Of a stretch of 13,706 nucleotides of DNA, positions 1 to 7,049 are shown piece by piece. The DNA comes from Kiritimatiellales bacterium. GTDB taxonomy: Bacteria > Verrucomicrobiota > Kiritimatiellia > Kiritimatiellales > Pontiellaceae. The stretch covers positions 1-13,706 of the forward strand of contig DAOUQA010000038.1 of assembly GCA_030625905.1 (NCBI GenBank), given 5' to 3'. How positions within the stretch are numbered: position 1 is the stretch's first letter; each line of letters opens with the position of its first letter. Under the pieces are notes generated by a model. It was not told where the DNA came from. It made no database searches and saw nothing but the letters and a program-made list of their open reading frames with translations. The position numbers and the translations under genes were made by a program.

Positions 1-99
1 CAGGATCTTATAGGCGACAAAGACGATGAAGAGCGTGAACAACCCGACCCCAAGCTTCTTGAGGTCGAACGGCGAGCTCTTCTTGTAGCTTCGTTTCAT
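1..99 (-). CDS. N-terminus of a small membrane-anchored protein, cut by window edge
   Basis: Only the first 33 codons are present, starting at ATG 99 and reading off the left edge. The visible protein has a basic, polar start (MKRSYKKSSPFDLKKLG) followed by one hydrophobic stretch (about residues 18-32), the pattern of an inner-membrane anchor with the N-terminus in the cytoplasm or of an uncleaved signal. It lies 81 bp downstream of rseP on the same strand and may share its transcript. There is no Shine-Dalgarno sequence: the 20 bases before the ATG belong to the heptamer repeat described at 104-180. The family cannot be named from this stub. The start is chosen because it is the only ATG giving a charged-then-hydrophobic N-terminus. 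Confidence 0.55.
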   Translation of the reverse strand, partial: MKRSYKKSSPFDLKKLGVGLFTLFIVFVAYKIL

Positions 100-103
100 G
101 AAA

Positions 104-180
104 GCGAATATCGAATATCGAACAGGGAATGTCGAAGGCAAAAATACTTCTGCGGTTCGGGGTTCCCTGTTCGATATTCA
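104..180. repeat. Inverted-repeat element with 7-bp units (TCGAATA family)
   Basis: A perfect 17-bp inverted repeat (113-129 against 163-179) flanks a 33-bp spacer. The left arm is five consecutive degenerate heptamers in exact phase from 104 to 138, consensus TCGAATA, and the right arm is the same unit on the other strand. The element fills the whole gap between rseP and the next gene, abuts the rseP stop codon (181-183) and forms the leader of the downstream gene. I infer a dispersed intergenic repeat, comparable in form to the short tandemly repeated heptamers (STRR) known from cyanobacteria. Confidence 0.75.
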
Positions 181-1539
181 TTATTCCGAGACTTCGGTCG
201 CGGGCGCTTTCTTGAAGAAGCGGCTGACGTTCCAGTTGCGGTCGACATCGCGCCAGGAGAGGAAGAGCATGGCGGAGATGAGCAGGATGGCGAAGATGTT
301 GACCAATGTGCCGACGACCTTCGGGTGCACCTTGCGGCGGGTGACGCCTTCCCACAGTGCGAAGCAAACGTGCCCGCCGTCGAGCACCGGCAGCGGAAGC
401 AGGTTGAGCACGGCCAGGTTAATGTTGATGAAACGGATCAGTCCGAGGGCGTTGATGATGCCCATTTTGAGCGCAAACCAGATCATGGTGAAGATGGCCA
501 CCGGGCCGCCGAGTCCGCCGGCGGCCTGCTTGGCTTCGCCTTTGGTGGTGAGGGCCTTGAGCAGGCGGAAGATCGAAGAGGCATCGCTCTTGACCTGTTC
601 GATGGGGGATCCGGACAGCGACCAGGGCATGGAGCCGGAGCCGCCAAGGGAAACACCGATAAGGGCGCGTTCCATGGTTTCATCGTACTTTGGCGTAACG
701 TTCAGTTCGACAAGTGCTTCGCCGCGAAGCACGGTCATGGAAACCTCCTCGTCCGGATACTCCTGCACAAGTTCGGTGAAGTGGCTCCAGTCGACCACCG
801 GGGTTCCGGCGAAGACCTTGACCACATCGTCCGGTTCAATCCCTCCAGCGGCGGCCGGTGAGCCGGGGGTCACTCTTCCGAGTATGCAGGGAATGGCTTC
901 GGAAATGCCGTCGATCAAATAACCACCATCCGTCGGATCATTTGCCTGGATTTTGATATCGCGCGTTTCGGTGCCGGAAAGGATGGTGAGAGTGATCATG
1001 TGGTCTTCGCCGCCAAGCAGGGTTTCAACCTGGGCATCGTACCATGATTTGACGGAGTTTCCATTCACGGCGACAATCTGGTCGGCGGAACGCAGGCCTT
1101 CGGCGAAGGCCACGCTGTTGGTCTCGACGCTTCCGATGAGGGCAATATTTTCGGGTTCATCGGCTGCGGAAACAATAAAGGCGATCAGGAGCGCAAAGAC
1201 AATGTTGCAGAAGGGACCGGCGACGGCGACAGCGATCTTTTTCCAAGGGGAGACGTCGGGCAGTGTTTTCCGGTCGTTCTCATTTTCACCCTGCATTTTT
1301 TCCATGCCTGCGGGGTCGAGCTGGGGAAGGGAGACATAGCCGCCGATGGGGAAGGCGCCGATCTTGTAGACGATGCCGTCAATCTCTTTTTTCCAGATCG
1401 CAGGCCCCATGCCGATGGAGAAGGTTTCAATCACTAGGCCGCATTTCTTGGCGACAATGAAGTGTCCCCATTCGTGGACAAAAATGGTGATTCCAAATAG
1501 GAATAGCATCATGACGATGATGTAGAGAATTTCGAGCAT
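181..1539 (-). CDS. rseP: Site-2 intramembrane zinc metalloprotease RseP
   Basis: 452 residues, the usual RseP size. It cuts membrane-embedded substrates such as anti-sigma factors and leftover signal peptides within the inner membrane. The zinc motif HEWGH is at residues 22-26 in the first transmembrane helix, and the second active-site motif, NLLPLPVLDGGH, is at about 379-390, giving the third metal ligand (Asp387). Two PDZ domains lie between: the first around residues 135-200 (carboxylate loop near SVAFAEGL) and the second around 220-285 (GSPAAAGGIEPDD). C-terminal helices follow. Start ATG 1539 has a good Shine-Dalgarno sequence (CGAGGT, about 6 nt upstream). It follows cdsA after 142 bp. 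The stop codon directly touches a repeat element. Identity is secure; the substrate in this organism is unknown. Confidence 0.96.
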   Translation of the reverse strand: MLEILYIIVMMLFLFGITIFVHEWGHFIVAKKCGLVIETFSIGMGPAIWKKEIDGIVYKIGAFPIGGYVSLPQLDPAGMEKMQGENENDRKTLPDVSPWKKIAVAVAGPFCNIVFALLIAFIVSAADEPENIALIGSVETNSVAFAEGLRSADQIVAVNGNSVKSWYDAQVETLLGGEDHMITLTILSGTETRDIKIQANDPTDGGYLIDGISEAIPCILGRVTPGSPAAAGGIEPDDVVKVFAGTPVVDWSHFTELVQEYPDEEVSMTVLRGEALVELNVTPKYDETMERALIGVSLGGSGSMPWSLSGSPIEQVKSDASSIFRLLKALTTKGEAKQAAGGLGGPVAIFTMIWFALKMGIINALGLIRFININLAVLNLLPLPVLDGGHVCFALWEGVTRRKVHPKVVGTLVNIFAILLISAMLFLSWRDVDRNWNVSRFFKKAPATEVSE

Positions 1540-1568
1540 AGGTTACCTCGGGACTTTGAAGTTTTTTG

Positions 1569-1631
1569 TCCACAGATTTCGCAGATTGCTAGGATTTAAG
1601 AATCTGTGTACATCTGTGCAATCTGTGGATT
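1569..1631. repeat. Inverted-repeat element with about 10-bp units (cacAGATT / AATCTgtg)
   Basis: This lies in the 142-bp gap between cdsA and rseP. The left arm (1569-1588) holds two copies of a unit like CACAGATTTC, and the right arm (1601-1631) holds three copies of its reverse complement (ATCTGTG plus 2-3 bases), so the two sides pair imperfectly around a short A/T-rich centre. No ORF or promoter was recognised in the gap. The form suggests a dispersed intergenic repeat. It sits where dxr is found in many relatives. Confidence 0.65.
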
Positions 1632-1681
1632 CATTTTTTATTATGGTCAGGTTTCGTGGGTTCTGCGGTTAAAGCAATATG

Positions 1682-2551
1682 TCATTTAAGAAAAAGTTCG
1701 ATGTAGATATAAAGCATGGGTGCGGCGAACAGGATGCTGTCGATCATGTCGAGAATACCGCCGAGTCCGTAGACCATGGTATTGGAATCCTTGACATCGA
1801 CCGCGCGCTTGAAGAGGGATTCAACAAGGTCGCCTGCGGTTCCAACGATCGGGAAAAGGAAGCCGAGCACTAGCGCGTGACCCAGCGAAAATGAAATGGA
1901 GCTGTTGATGCGGCCTTGGGAAACGATCAGCCAGATGAGGTTGACAGCCACGCAGAAGACGATACCGCCCAGCAGGCCTTCCCAGCTCTTTTTTGGTGAA
2001 ATGACCGGAGCCAGCTTGTGCTTTCCGAAACGTGTTCCGAAGAAATATCCGCCGGAATCAGCCATCTTCATGCAGAGGATCAGGTAGAATGCGGCCCAGC
2101 CGGGTTTGGAAAGATCGCCGCCGAGGAATAGGCGGACCACGAAGCTCCAAAGCAGGGGGACATAGACGATGCCGAGGAGGGTTCCCATGCAGCTATCAAG
2201 ACCTTTGCGTAGGTTTGGATAGGCCAGGATCCGGAAAAAATTTGAGGTAATCACCAGTAGCAGGATGCACCACAGGGCGTTGTCGGATATGCTGAATCCG
2301 CTGTAGGAAAAATGTTTTCCCAATGCGTTGAACCAGGTGGCCGCAACGAATACGAGGCCACTGGTGACTCCCCATTTGGTCGAGGTTTTCACTCCGCCGG
2401 CATTAAGCAGGCCGTAGAATTCCCATGTACCGACCCCGGCGAACAGAAGCATACCCACCAGTCCGATAGGCCACCGGCATGGCACCAGACTGAAGGCCGG
2501 GATAAGAACCGCCGCAATGCAAAGTGCTATGATGATCCGCTTTTTATCCAT
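1682..2551 (-). CDS. cdsA: Phosphatidate cytidylyltransferase CdsA
   Basis: 289 residues with about eight hydrophobic helices. It makes CDP-diacylglycerol from CTP and phosphatidic acid in the inner membrane, the branch point of phospholipid synthesis. The C-terminal signature is clear: KMADSGGYFFG and SPKKSWEG in the middle, then SLFKRAVDVKDSN and GLGGILDMIDSILFAAP near residues 240-275. Two positions differ from the classical pattern, GHGG becoming GLGG and DR becoming DM; from memory this variant occurs in other PVC bacteria, so I do not read it as inactivation. ATG 2551 is preceded by CAGGA and lies 12 bp after the uppS stop, so the two genes are surely one transcript. Confidence 0.94.
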   Translation of the reverse strand: MDKKRIIIALCIAAVLIPAFSLVPCRWPIGLVGMLLFAGVGTWEFYGLLNAGGVKTSTKWGVTSGLVFVAATWFNALGKHFSYSGFSISDNALWCILLLVITSNFFRILAYPNLRKGLDSCMGTLLGIVYVPLLWSFVVRLFLGGDLSKPGWAAFYLILCMKMADSGGYFFGTRFGKHKLAPVISPKKSWEGLLGGIVFCVAVNLIWLIVSQGRINSSISFSLGHALVLGFLFPIVGTAGDLVESLFKRAVDVKDSNTMVYGLGGILDMIDSILFAAPMLYIYIELFLK

Positions 2552-2563
2552 GAGTCCTGTTCC

Positions 2564-3301
2564 CTATTTCCTGACCCCACCATAGCGGCGATCGCGCGAA
2601 TTGTAAGCTTCCAATGCATGGAAAAACTCTTCCTCGCGGAAGTCCGGCCAGTAGGTATCGGTGATATGGAACTCGGAATAGGAGAGTTGCCACAGCAAAA
2701 AGTTGCTCAGTCGCAGTTCGCCGCTGGTGCGGATCATCAGTTCCGGATCGGGCACGTCCGGCAGATAGAGGTGGTCCGAAACCGTCTGTTCGTCGATATC
2801 CTTTGCTTTCAGTTCCCCGGCTTCGACTTTTTCGGCGATCCTTTTCGCGGCATCGGCAATCTCCGTGCGCGAGCCATAGCTCAGCGCAACGATAAAGGTA
2901 CGGTCCGCATAGTCCGCTGTGGCATCGATAGTCTTTTGCAGGCGCATCCGGACGGGAAGCGGTAGGCGCTCGAACTGCCCCATGATGCGCAGGCGGATCT
3001 GGTTGTCGTGCAACTCCTGTTCGTAGGCGTCGAGCGAGCTGACCAGCAGCTTCATCAGGCCGTCGACCTCCAGCTTCGGTCGCTTCCAATTTTCGGTGCT
3101 GAAGGCGTAGACGGTGAGATATTCGATACCGGCCTGCTTGGCGGCACGCAACACGGCGCGCACCGATTGCGCGCCCTCCTTATGGCCTTCGATCCGCGCA
3201 AGGCCGCGCTCCTGCGCCCAACGACCGTTGCCGTCCATAATGATGGCAACGTGCCGCGGGATTTTTTCCAGGCTTTGGAATGGCAGAGTCATTGCATTCA
3301 A
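2564..3301 (-). CDS. uppS: Undecaprenyl diphosphate synthase
   Basis: 245 residues, typical of cis-prenyltransferases. It extends farnesyl diphosphate with isopentenyl diphosphate to the C55 carrier used for peptidoglycan and surface glycans. IIMDGNGRWA at residues 20-29 carries the catalytic Asp23. The other conserved blocks are visible: YAFSTENWKRP at about 65-75, and RTSGELRLSNFLLWQ at about 191-205, which binds diphosphate, with the usual RRYGG tail. ATG 3301 has AGGA about 7 nt upstream; an internal ATG three codons later is possible but lies further from that site. It heads the uppS-cdsA-rseP run. The 225-bp gap to purA is filled by repeats, so co-transcription with purA is uncertain. 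Confidence 0.96.
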   Translation of the reverse strand: MNAMTLPFQSLEKIPRHVAIIMDGNGRWAQERGLARIEGHKEGAQSVRAVLRAAKQAGIEYLTVYAFSTENWKRPKLEVDGLMKLLVSSLDAYEQELHDNQIRLRIMGQFERLPLPVRMRLQKTIDATADYADRTFIVALSYGSRTEIADAAKRIAEKVEAGELKAKDIDEQTVSDHLYLPDVPDPELMIRTSGELRLSNFLLWQLSYSEFHITDTYWPDFREEEFFHALEAYNSRDRRYGGVRK

Positions 3302-3351
3302 ATCCTAATCTCTAAACCCCAAGCCGTCAGAGCCGGAGCCAAATAAAAAAC

Positions 3352-3430
3352 TCAACGCAAAGGCGCAAAGAACTCAGAGGATCGCAAAGAGACTCTGCGA
3401 AACTTTGCGTACTCAGCGCCTTTGCGTTGA
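3352..3430. repeat. Inverted-repeat element (CAACGCAAAGGCGC family)
   Basis: A perfect 15-bp inverted repeat, TCAACGCAAAGGCGC at 3352-3366 and its complement at 3416-3430, flanks a centre with further imperfect pairing (GCAAAG and CTTTGC words). The left side shows two near-identical 8-bp units (acGCAAAG, gcGCAAAG). It lies between purA and uppS. Transcribed from either strand it would fold into a long hairpin, but no U-tract follows, so it is not a standard terminator. Confidence 0.75.
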
Positions 3431-3497
3431 AGAAATGCTGTGTAAACATGATCGAATTTCAAAACCGAACGATTTCCCAATTGGGATTTTCTCCATT

Positions 3498-3539
3498 GAA
3501 TTTGTTTAGGATTTCGAGCTTCGGATTTAGGATTTGCGA
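3498..3539. repeat. Heptamer repeat tract (TTTAGGA family) carrying the purA stop codon
   Basis: Five degenerate 7-bp units in exact phase run from 3505 to 3539, two of them exactly TTTAGGA and the others TTTCGAG, CTTCGGA and TTTGCGA. The tract overlaps the end of purA: the stop codon (3527-3529) and the last codons of the protein are read from it. No clear opposing arm was found, although the A/T-rich stretch at 3470-3497 could be a worn one. Confidence 0.7.
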
Positions 3540-4810
3540 TCCAGCAACAACGTGCTGGATCGCTTGGGGCCTACGGAAAGGATCGAAACCTTCACGCCGG
3601 TCAGCTCTTCCAGATACTGGACATATTTCTGTGCCTGCTCCGGTAGTTCGTCCCAGTTGGTGCATCCGGTGGTTGGGCAGTTCCAGCCTTTGAAGTCCTC
3701 GTAGATCGGGGTGCAGCGTTCCAGCTTGCGGATGCTTGCGGGTACGGTATCGATTCGCTCGCCGTCGCATTCATAGGCGACGCAGACCTTGATGGTTTCG
3801 ACGGCATCGAGCACATCGAGCTTCATCAGCGCCCATTCGTTGATACCGCCGACCATGGCGGAGTAGCGCGCAACCACGCCATCGAACCAGCCGCAGCGGC
3901 GCGGGCGTCCGGTGGTGGCTCCGAATTCGTTTCCGACCTTGGCGATGTGCGCGCCCATTTCGTCGTGCAGCTCGGTTGGAAAGGGGCCTCCGCCAACGCG
4001 GGTTGTATAGGCCTTAACGATGCCGACCACGCGGTCGATGGCGTTTGGCGGAATGCCGGAGCCCGACGGTGCGCCGCCTGCGCCTGTGTTGGACGAGGTG
4101 ACGAAGGGGTAGGTGCCGAAGTCGATGTCGAGCATCACGCCCTGTGCTCCTTCGAAGAGGATTTCGTCGTCGTTCTGGACGGCTTTGTGGAGCAGGGGAA
4201 TGGTGTCGCAGATGAACGGGCGGAGATAGTCGGCCGCTTCTTTGATCTTAACGAGCAACGCGTCGATATCGAGCGGTTTCGCGCCCATGCCAACCAGCAC
4301 CTCGTTCTTGGTTTCGGCCTGGATCCTGACCCGGTCGAGAAAATCGTCTTCAAGAATATCGCCGAGGCGCAGGCCGGTGCGGTCCACCTTGTCGCAGTAA
4401 GCCGGGCCGATGCCGCGCTGGGTGGTGCCGATCTTCTTGCCGTCGCCGAGCTGGCCTTCCTTCGCGCCGTCAAGCTCCTTGTGGTATTGCAGGACGATGT
4501 GCGCGCGGTCGGAGATGAACAGGCGGTTGCCGAAGTCGATTCCGCGCTTGGCCAGATCCTTCAGCTCGTCCATCAGGCCGATGATATCGACCACCAGGCC
4601 GTTGCCGATCACGCATTTGCAGTTTTCGCGCAGGATACCCGACGGCGTGAGGTGGAGCACATATTTCTGGTCGCCGATCTCCACGGTGTGGCCGGCGTTG
4701 TTGCCGCCCTGGTAGCGCACCACCCAGTCCACGTTGGCGGTGAGTACGTCGATAATCTTGCCTTTACCTTCGTCGCCCCATTGCGACCCGATCAATACTG
4801 TCTTGGACAT
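3527..4810 (-). CDS. purA: Adenylosuccinate synthetase
   Basis: 427 residues, normal for the family (about 430). It joins IMP and aspartate, using GTP, to give adenylosuccinate, the first committed step to AMP. The phosphate loop GDEGKGK is at residues 12-18, with Asp13 and, in GGNNAGHT, His41 as the catalytic pair. GTTQRGIGPAY, FEGAQGVMLDID, TTGRPRRCGW and the C-terminal base-binding loop SVGPKRS are all present. ATG 4810 has CGGAG about 12 nt upstream, a slightly long spacing. The last residues, DRKS, and the stop codon lie inside a heptamer repeat, so the original C-terminal tail may have been replaced, after the last functional motif. No promoter was identified with confidence. Confidence 0.97.
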   Translation of the reverse strand: MSKTVLIGSQWGDEGKGKIIDVLTANVDWVVRYQGGNNAGHTVEIGDQKYVLHLTPSGILRENCKCVIGNGLVVDIIGLMDELKDLAKRGIDFGNRLFISDRAHIVLQYHKELDGAKEGQLGDGKKIGTTQRGIGPAYCDKVDRTGLRLGDILEDDFLDRVRIQAETKNEVLVGMGAKPLDIDALLVKIKEAADYLRPFICDTIPLLHKAVQNDDEILFEGAQGVMLDIDFGTYPFVTSSNTGAGGAPSGSGIPPNAIDRVVGIVKAYTTRVGGGPFPTELHDEMGAHIAKVGNEFGATTGRPRRCGWFDGVVARYSAMVGGINEWALMKLDVLDAVETIKVCVAYECDGERIDTVPASIRKLERCTPIYEDFKGWNCPTTGCTNWDELPEQAQKYVQYLEELTGVKVSILSVGPKRSSTLLLDRKS

Positions 4811-4827
4811 GTTTATGGATTCTCCGG

Positions 4828-4897
4828 TTAATAGTTATCAACTATCGGTTATCGGAAGATCCGCATCTGTCCGCCTTTTTTCTGATAACCACTAACG
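4828..4897. repeat. Inverted-repeat element with 7-bp units (TTATCGG family) upstream of purA
   Basis: Four degenerate heptamers in phase at 4828-4855 (units TTAATAG, TTATCAA, CTATCGG, TTATCGG) face two units of the opposite orientation at 4882-4895 (CTGATAA, CCACTAA), followed by CGG. The centre is pyrimidine-rich on the plus strand. The element lies just upstream of the purA ribosome-binding site, so it would be in the mRNA leader if transcription starts further upstream. Confidence 0.65.
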
Positions 4898-4923
4898 GTT
4901 TCCGACCTTCCAGCCGGAAACAT

Positions 4924-4962
4924 AAAAAACCCCGCTTTCATAAGGGGGCTTATGAAGACGGG
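4924..4962 (-). terminator. Rho-independent terminator of mscS
   Basis: Read on the minus strand, a 14-bp stem (4962-4949 against 4944-4931, two mismatches) with a CCCC loop is followed by G and six T (4929-4924). It lies about 118 bp beyond the mscS stop codon and before purA, so it separates the two genes. This is the only textbook intrinsic terminator I found in the window. Confidence 0.85.
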
Positions 4963-5016
4963 AAACTAGGCGAACGCGCCCGGATCGTCAAGTTTTCAAG
5001 GCGGCTAAGTAGGTAT

Positions 5017-5083
5017 GTAGTTCCGTCTTTAGGCGGCTTCGGTGTTCGGCATTGCGGGTCGAACCGCCTGAAGGCGGGACTAC
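5017..5083. repeat. Inverted-repeat element (GTAGTCCCGCCTTCAGGCGG family) carrying the mscS stop codon
   Basis: GTAGTTCCGTCTTTAGGCGG at 5017-5036 pairs with the complement at 5064-5083 with three mismatches, around a 27-bp centre. Each arm is itself partly self-complementary (CCGCCTgAAGGCGG). The outer bases of the right arm, read on the minus strand, contain the TAG that ends mscS. It is probably a dispersed element that inserted at or over the original end of the gene. Confidence 0.7.
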
Positions 5084-6327
5084 AAACTTTTTCCTCCCAG
5101 TGCGGCGACATCGGTGCCGCTGGGCTGCTGGAAGACGCGGAGGCCGAATTCGGGGATGGCGGCGATGACATGGTCGAAGATGTCGGCCTGGATGGCTTCG
5201 TAGTTGGCCCATGCTTTGTCGGAGCTGAAGACATAGATTTCGATGGGCAGGCCCTGCGGGGTGGGCTGGAGGTGGCGCACGAGGAAGGTCATGCCGGTGT
5301 GGATCTTGGGGTGGCTACGCAGGTATTCAACGAGATACGCGCGGAAGATGCCGAGGTTGGTCTGGCGGCGGCCGTTGACGGTGGTGGCGGAGAGGTCGAT
5401 CTCCTTTTTGGCATTGTCGGAATCGATCTCCTGCTGCATCTTGTCCACATATTCCTTGAGCATCTCCATCTTGCGGAAGCGTTCCAGCATGGCTTCGTCG
5501 GCGAATTGGACGGTGTTCATGTCGATGCAGATTGAGCGCTTGATGCGCCGTCCGCCGGATTCGTCCATGCCGCGCCAGTTTTTGAAGGAGTCGGAGATGA
5601 GCGCATAGGTGGGGATGGTGCTGATGGTCTTGTCCCAGTTGCGCACCTTGACAGTGTTGACGGTGACTTCGATCACGTCGCCGTCGGCACCGTATTTCGG
5701 CATCTCGATCCAGTCGCCCTCGCGCACCATGTCGTAGGCACCGAGCTGGATGCCGGCCACGAAGCCGAGGATGGTATCCTTGAAGACCAGCATGGTCACG
5801 GCGGTCAGGCCGCCCAGCAATCCAAACAGGTTCCACGGCGATTTATTGATTAGCACCGAGATGATGAAAATACCGGCCAGTAGATAAAGGATAATGATCA
5901 ACGACTGGATTATCGGTCGGATCGGCTTGCGATGGCCGTCGGGTTCCGCGCGGTAGATGTCGGCCACTGCGTTCAGGAAGGCTTCGACCGCCCGCACACC
6001 CACGAAGATGATCAATGCAAAGAGGATGCGCTTGAGCAGAACGAAACTATCCGGCATCGCGCGGTCGATACAGAGCGAAACAAATGTGAGCGGAATCAAC
6101 CGCAGGAAGCGATGGAACACCTGTGCCTCCATCAGCGCATCGTCCCACTTGTTGGCGGTCTTCGCGGTTACCTTGTGGATGATCTTCAGAAGGTAGTTGC
6201 GCAGCACCCAATAGACCAGATACGCACCTAGGACGACCAGTGCCATCAAGACTGCAATGGCCGCCTTGTCGGCTACGGCTTCCGCCATTCCCAGCGAACC
6301 CAACAGTTTTTGAATCATTTCCAGCAT
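5080..6327 (-). CDS. YbdG/MscM-type mechanosensitive ion channel
   Basis: 415 residues from ATG 6327, the same length as E. coli YbdG, and closer to YbdG than to MscS. Such inner-membrane channels open under membrane tension after hypo-osmotic shock. Hydrophobic helices occupy roughly residues 18-175. The pore-lining helix and start of the beta domain follow (GLLGGLTAVTMLVFKDTILG), then the YbdG hallmarks GDWIEMP, GADGDVIEVTVNTVKVRNWD, TIPTYALISDSFKNWRGM and ESGGRRIKR. The frame is open to 6504, but the earlier residues look non-coding and cross a palindrome, and ATG 6327 has AAGGAT about 8 nt upstream, so this start is preferred. The stop codon comes from a repeat element. A terminator follows and a regulator gene precedes it. 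Confidence 0.92.
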   Translation of the reverse strand: MLEMIQKLLGSLGMAEAVADKAAIAVLMALVVLGAYLVYWVLRNYLLKIIHKVTAKTANKWDDALMEAQVFHRFLRLIPLTFVSLCIDRAMPDSFVLLKRILFALIIFVGVRAVEAFLNAVADIYRAEPDGHRKPIRPIIQSLIIILYLLAGIFIISVLINKSPWNLFGLLGGLTAVTMLVFKDTILGFVAGIQLGAYDMVREGDWIEMPKYGADGDVIEVTVNTVKVRNWDKTISTIPTYALISDSFKNWRGMDESGGRRIKRSICIDMNTVQFADEAMLERFRKMEMLKEYVDKMQQEIDSDNAKKEIDLSATTVNGRRQTNLGIFRAYLVEYLRSHPKIHTGMTFLVRHLQPTPQGLPIEIYVFSSDKAWANYEAIQADIFDHVIAAIPEFGLRVFQQPSGTDVAALGGKSL

Positions 6328-6353
6328 GGAACCATCCTTAGGTTGAAAAACCG

Positions 6354-6382
6354 CATCATAACAACATGGAGCCTTTGTTAAA
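6354..6382 (-). promoter_or_regulatory. Possible mscS promoter
   Basis: On the minus strand TATGAT (6360-6355) is preceded, after 16 bp, by TTTAAC (6382-6377). Transcription would begin about 20 nt before the mscS start codon, leaving room for its ribosome-binding site. This is a consensus match by eye only. Confidence 0.4.
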
Positions 6383-6435
6383 GCATCATGTCGAAGATTC
6401 CAGCAATTCGCATTATGGTCCACAATCACGTTCCG

Positions 6436-6453
6436 GGAGGGATCGATCCCTCC
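6436..6453. promoter_or_regulatory. 18-bp perfect palindrome upstream of mscS
   Basis: GGAGGGATC followed directly by its complement GATCCCTCC. With no spacer it would fold poorly as RNA but is well suited to a dimeric DNA-binding protein. It lies between the 36-bp palindrome at 6483 and the proposed mscS promoter, about 55 bp upstream of the proposed -35. No regulator can be assigned. Confidence 0.4.
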
Positions 6454-6482
6454 ATTTACCCGAGGATCGAGAGTCCGGCCCG

Positions 6483-6518
6483 CGCATCTGTCACACTTGC
6501 GCAAGTGTGACAGATGCG
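6483..6518. promoter_or_regulatory. 36-bp perfect palindrome, second copy of the regulator's probable operator
   Basis: The half CGCATCTGTCACACTTGC (6483-6500) is followed at once by its exact complement (6501-6518). The inner 24 bp equal the palindrome in the regulator promoter at 7063-7086, and read on the minus strand the two copies share 27 bp. It overlaps the last codons and stop of the regulator gene and lies about 155 bp upstream of mscS. It could be an operator for mscS, or a bidirectional hairpin (16-bp stem, GCGC loop); there is no U-tract for a classical terminator. Confidence 0.75.
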
Positions 6519-7042
6519 AGCGCCAAACGTATCAGGTTGGCCGCCATGCGGTTCTCTGGCTTCAGCAAACGGCATTGTCCTCCAAGGCTGGAAACAAAGC
6601 TTCGCCGGACAAGTTTGTCAATCTGGCGCTCCATGGCCAACCTGGATATTCCCGTCTGGCGGCAAAGCAGATCGAACTCCTGTTGCCCGTTTGCCAGTGC
6701 TACAACAATCAAGATCCGGCGTTCATGGGTCAGGGCGGTTAGCATGTGCATGATGCCCTCCACATCAAGATTGCCATCGTGCAACTCGTCCATGACGATC
6801 TGCAGAAACCCATCGGAGCGATTCAGGGAACAGAACAAATATTTGCCTTCGCGCTTCTGCTTCAAAAACCCGCCCAACTCCAGGAATTGAAGGTTCTTGC
6901 TCGATACATCCTCCGAAACACCGGTTTCGGCCGCAATGCCCATTACGCATTGCGGCTCGTTTCGACCTAGGCAAGCCAGCATTTCCAAGCGCAGGGGATT
7001 TGCAAGAATCCTGCAGCGTTTCCATAGAGGTATTGCGTTCAT
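6491..7042 (-). CDS. Tandem winged-helix (ArsR-like) transcriptional regulator
   Basis: 183 residues. The first winged helix spans about residues 8-75: LANPLRLEMLACLG is the ArsR-type opening, and SSKNLQFLELGGFLKQKREGKYLFCSL matches a recognition helix plus wing. A second, similar unit spans about 98-175, opening with LTALTHERRILIVVALANG and ending with a wing near SSLGGQCRLL. No CxC-type metal ligands like those of classical ArsR are seen, so the signal is unknown. The start ATG 7042 has no Shine-Dalgarno sequence. A probable promoter ends only 7 nt upstream, suggesting a leaderless mRNA, and its -35 lies inside a long palindrome repeated at the 3' end of the gene. Autoregulation and control of mscS are inferred. 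It sits between two channel genes. Confidence 0.8.
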   Translation of the reverse strand: MNAIPLWKRCRILANPLRLEMLACLGRNEPQCVMGIAAETGVSEDVSSKNLQFLELGGFLKQKREGKYLFCSLNRSDGFLQIVMDELHDGNLDVEGIMHMLTALTHERRILIVVALANGQQEFDLLCRQTGISRLAMERQIDKLVRRSFVSSLGGQCRLLKPENRMAANLIRLALASVTLAQV

Positions 7043-7049
7043 GGCACTG

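Noticed and set aside
104..180. Heptamer tracts considered as a CRISPR array
   Set aside because: Units are only 7 bp, directly adjacent and degenerate; there are no unique spacers or cas genes.
98..922. Long plus-strand ORF antisense to rseP
   Set aside because: Low-complexity Ser/Thr/Pro/Arg composition of a shadow frame; the rseP frame on the other strand has every family motif.
3947..4831. 294-codon plus-strand ORF antisense to purA
   Set aside because: Composition (repeated Ala/Val/Asp/His) mirrors the purA codons in reverse; no domain is recognisable and there is no ribosome site.
6328..6504. N-terminal extension of the mechanosensitive channel to 6504
   Set aside because: It would give 59 extra residues rich in Cys, Arg and Asn with no family match, crosses the 36-bp palindrome, and ATG 6327 has a good ribosome site and gives the YbdG length.
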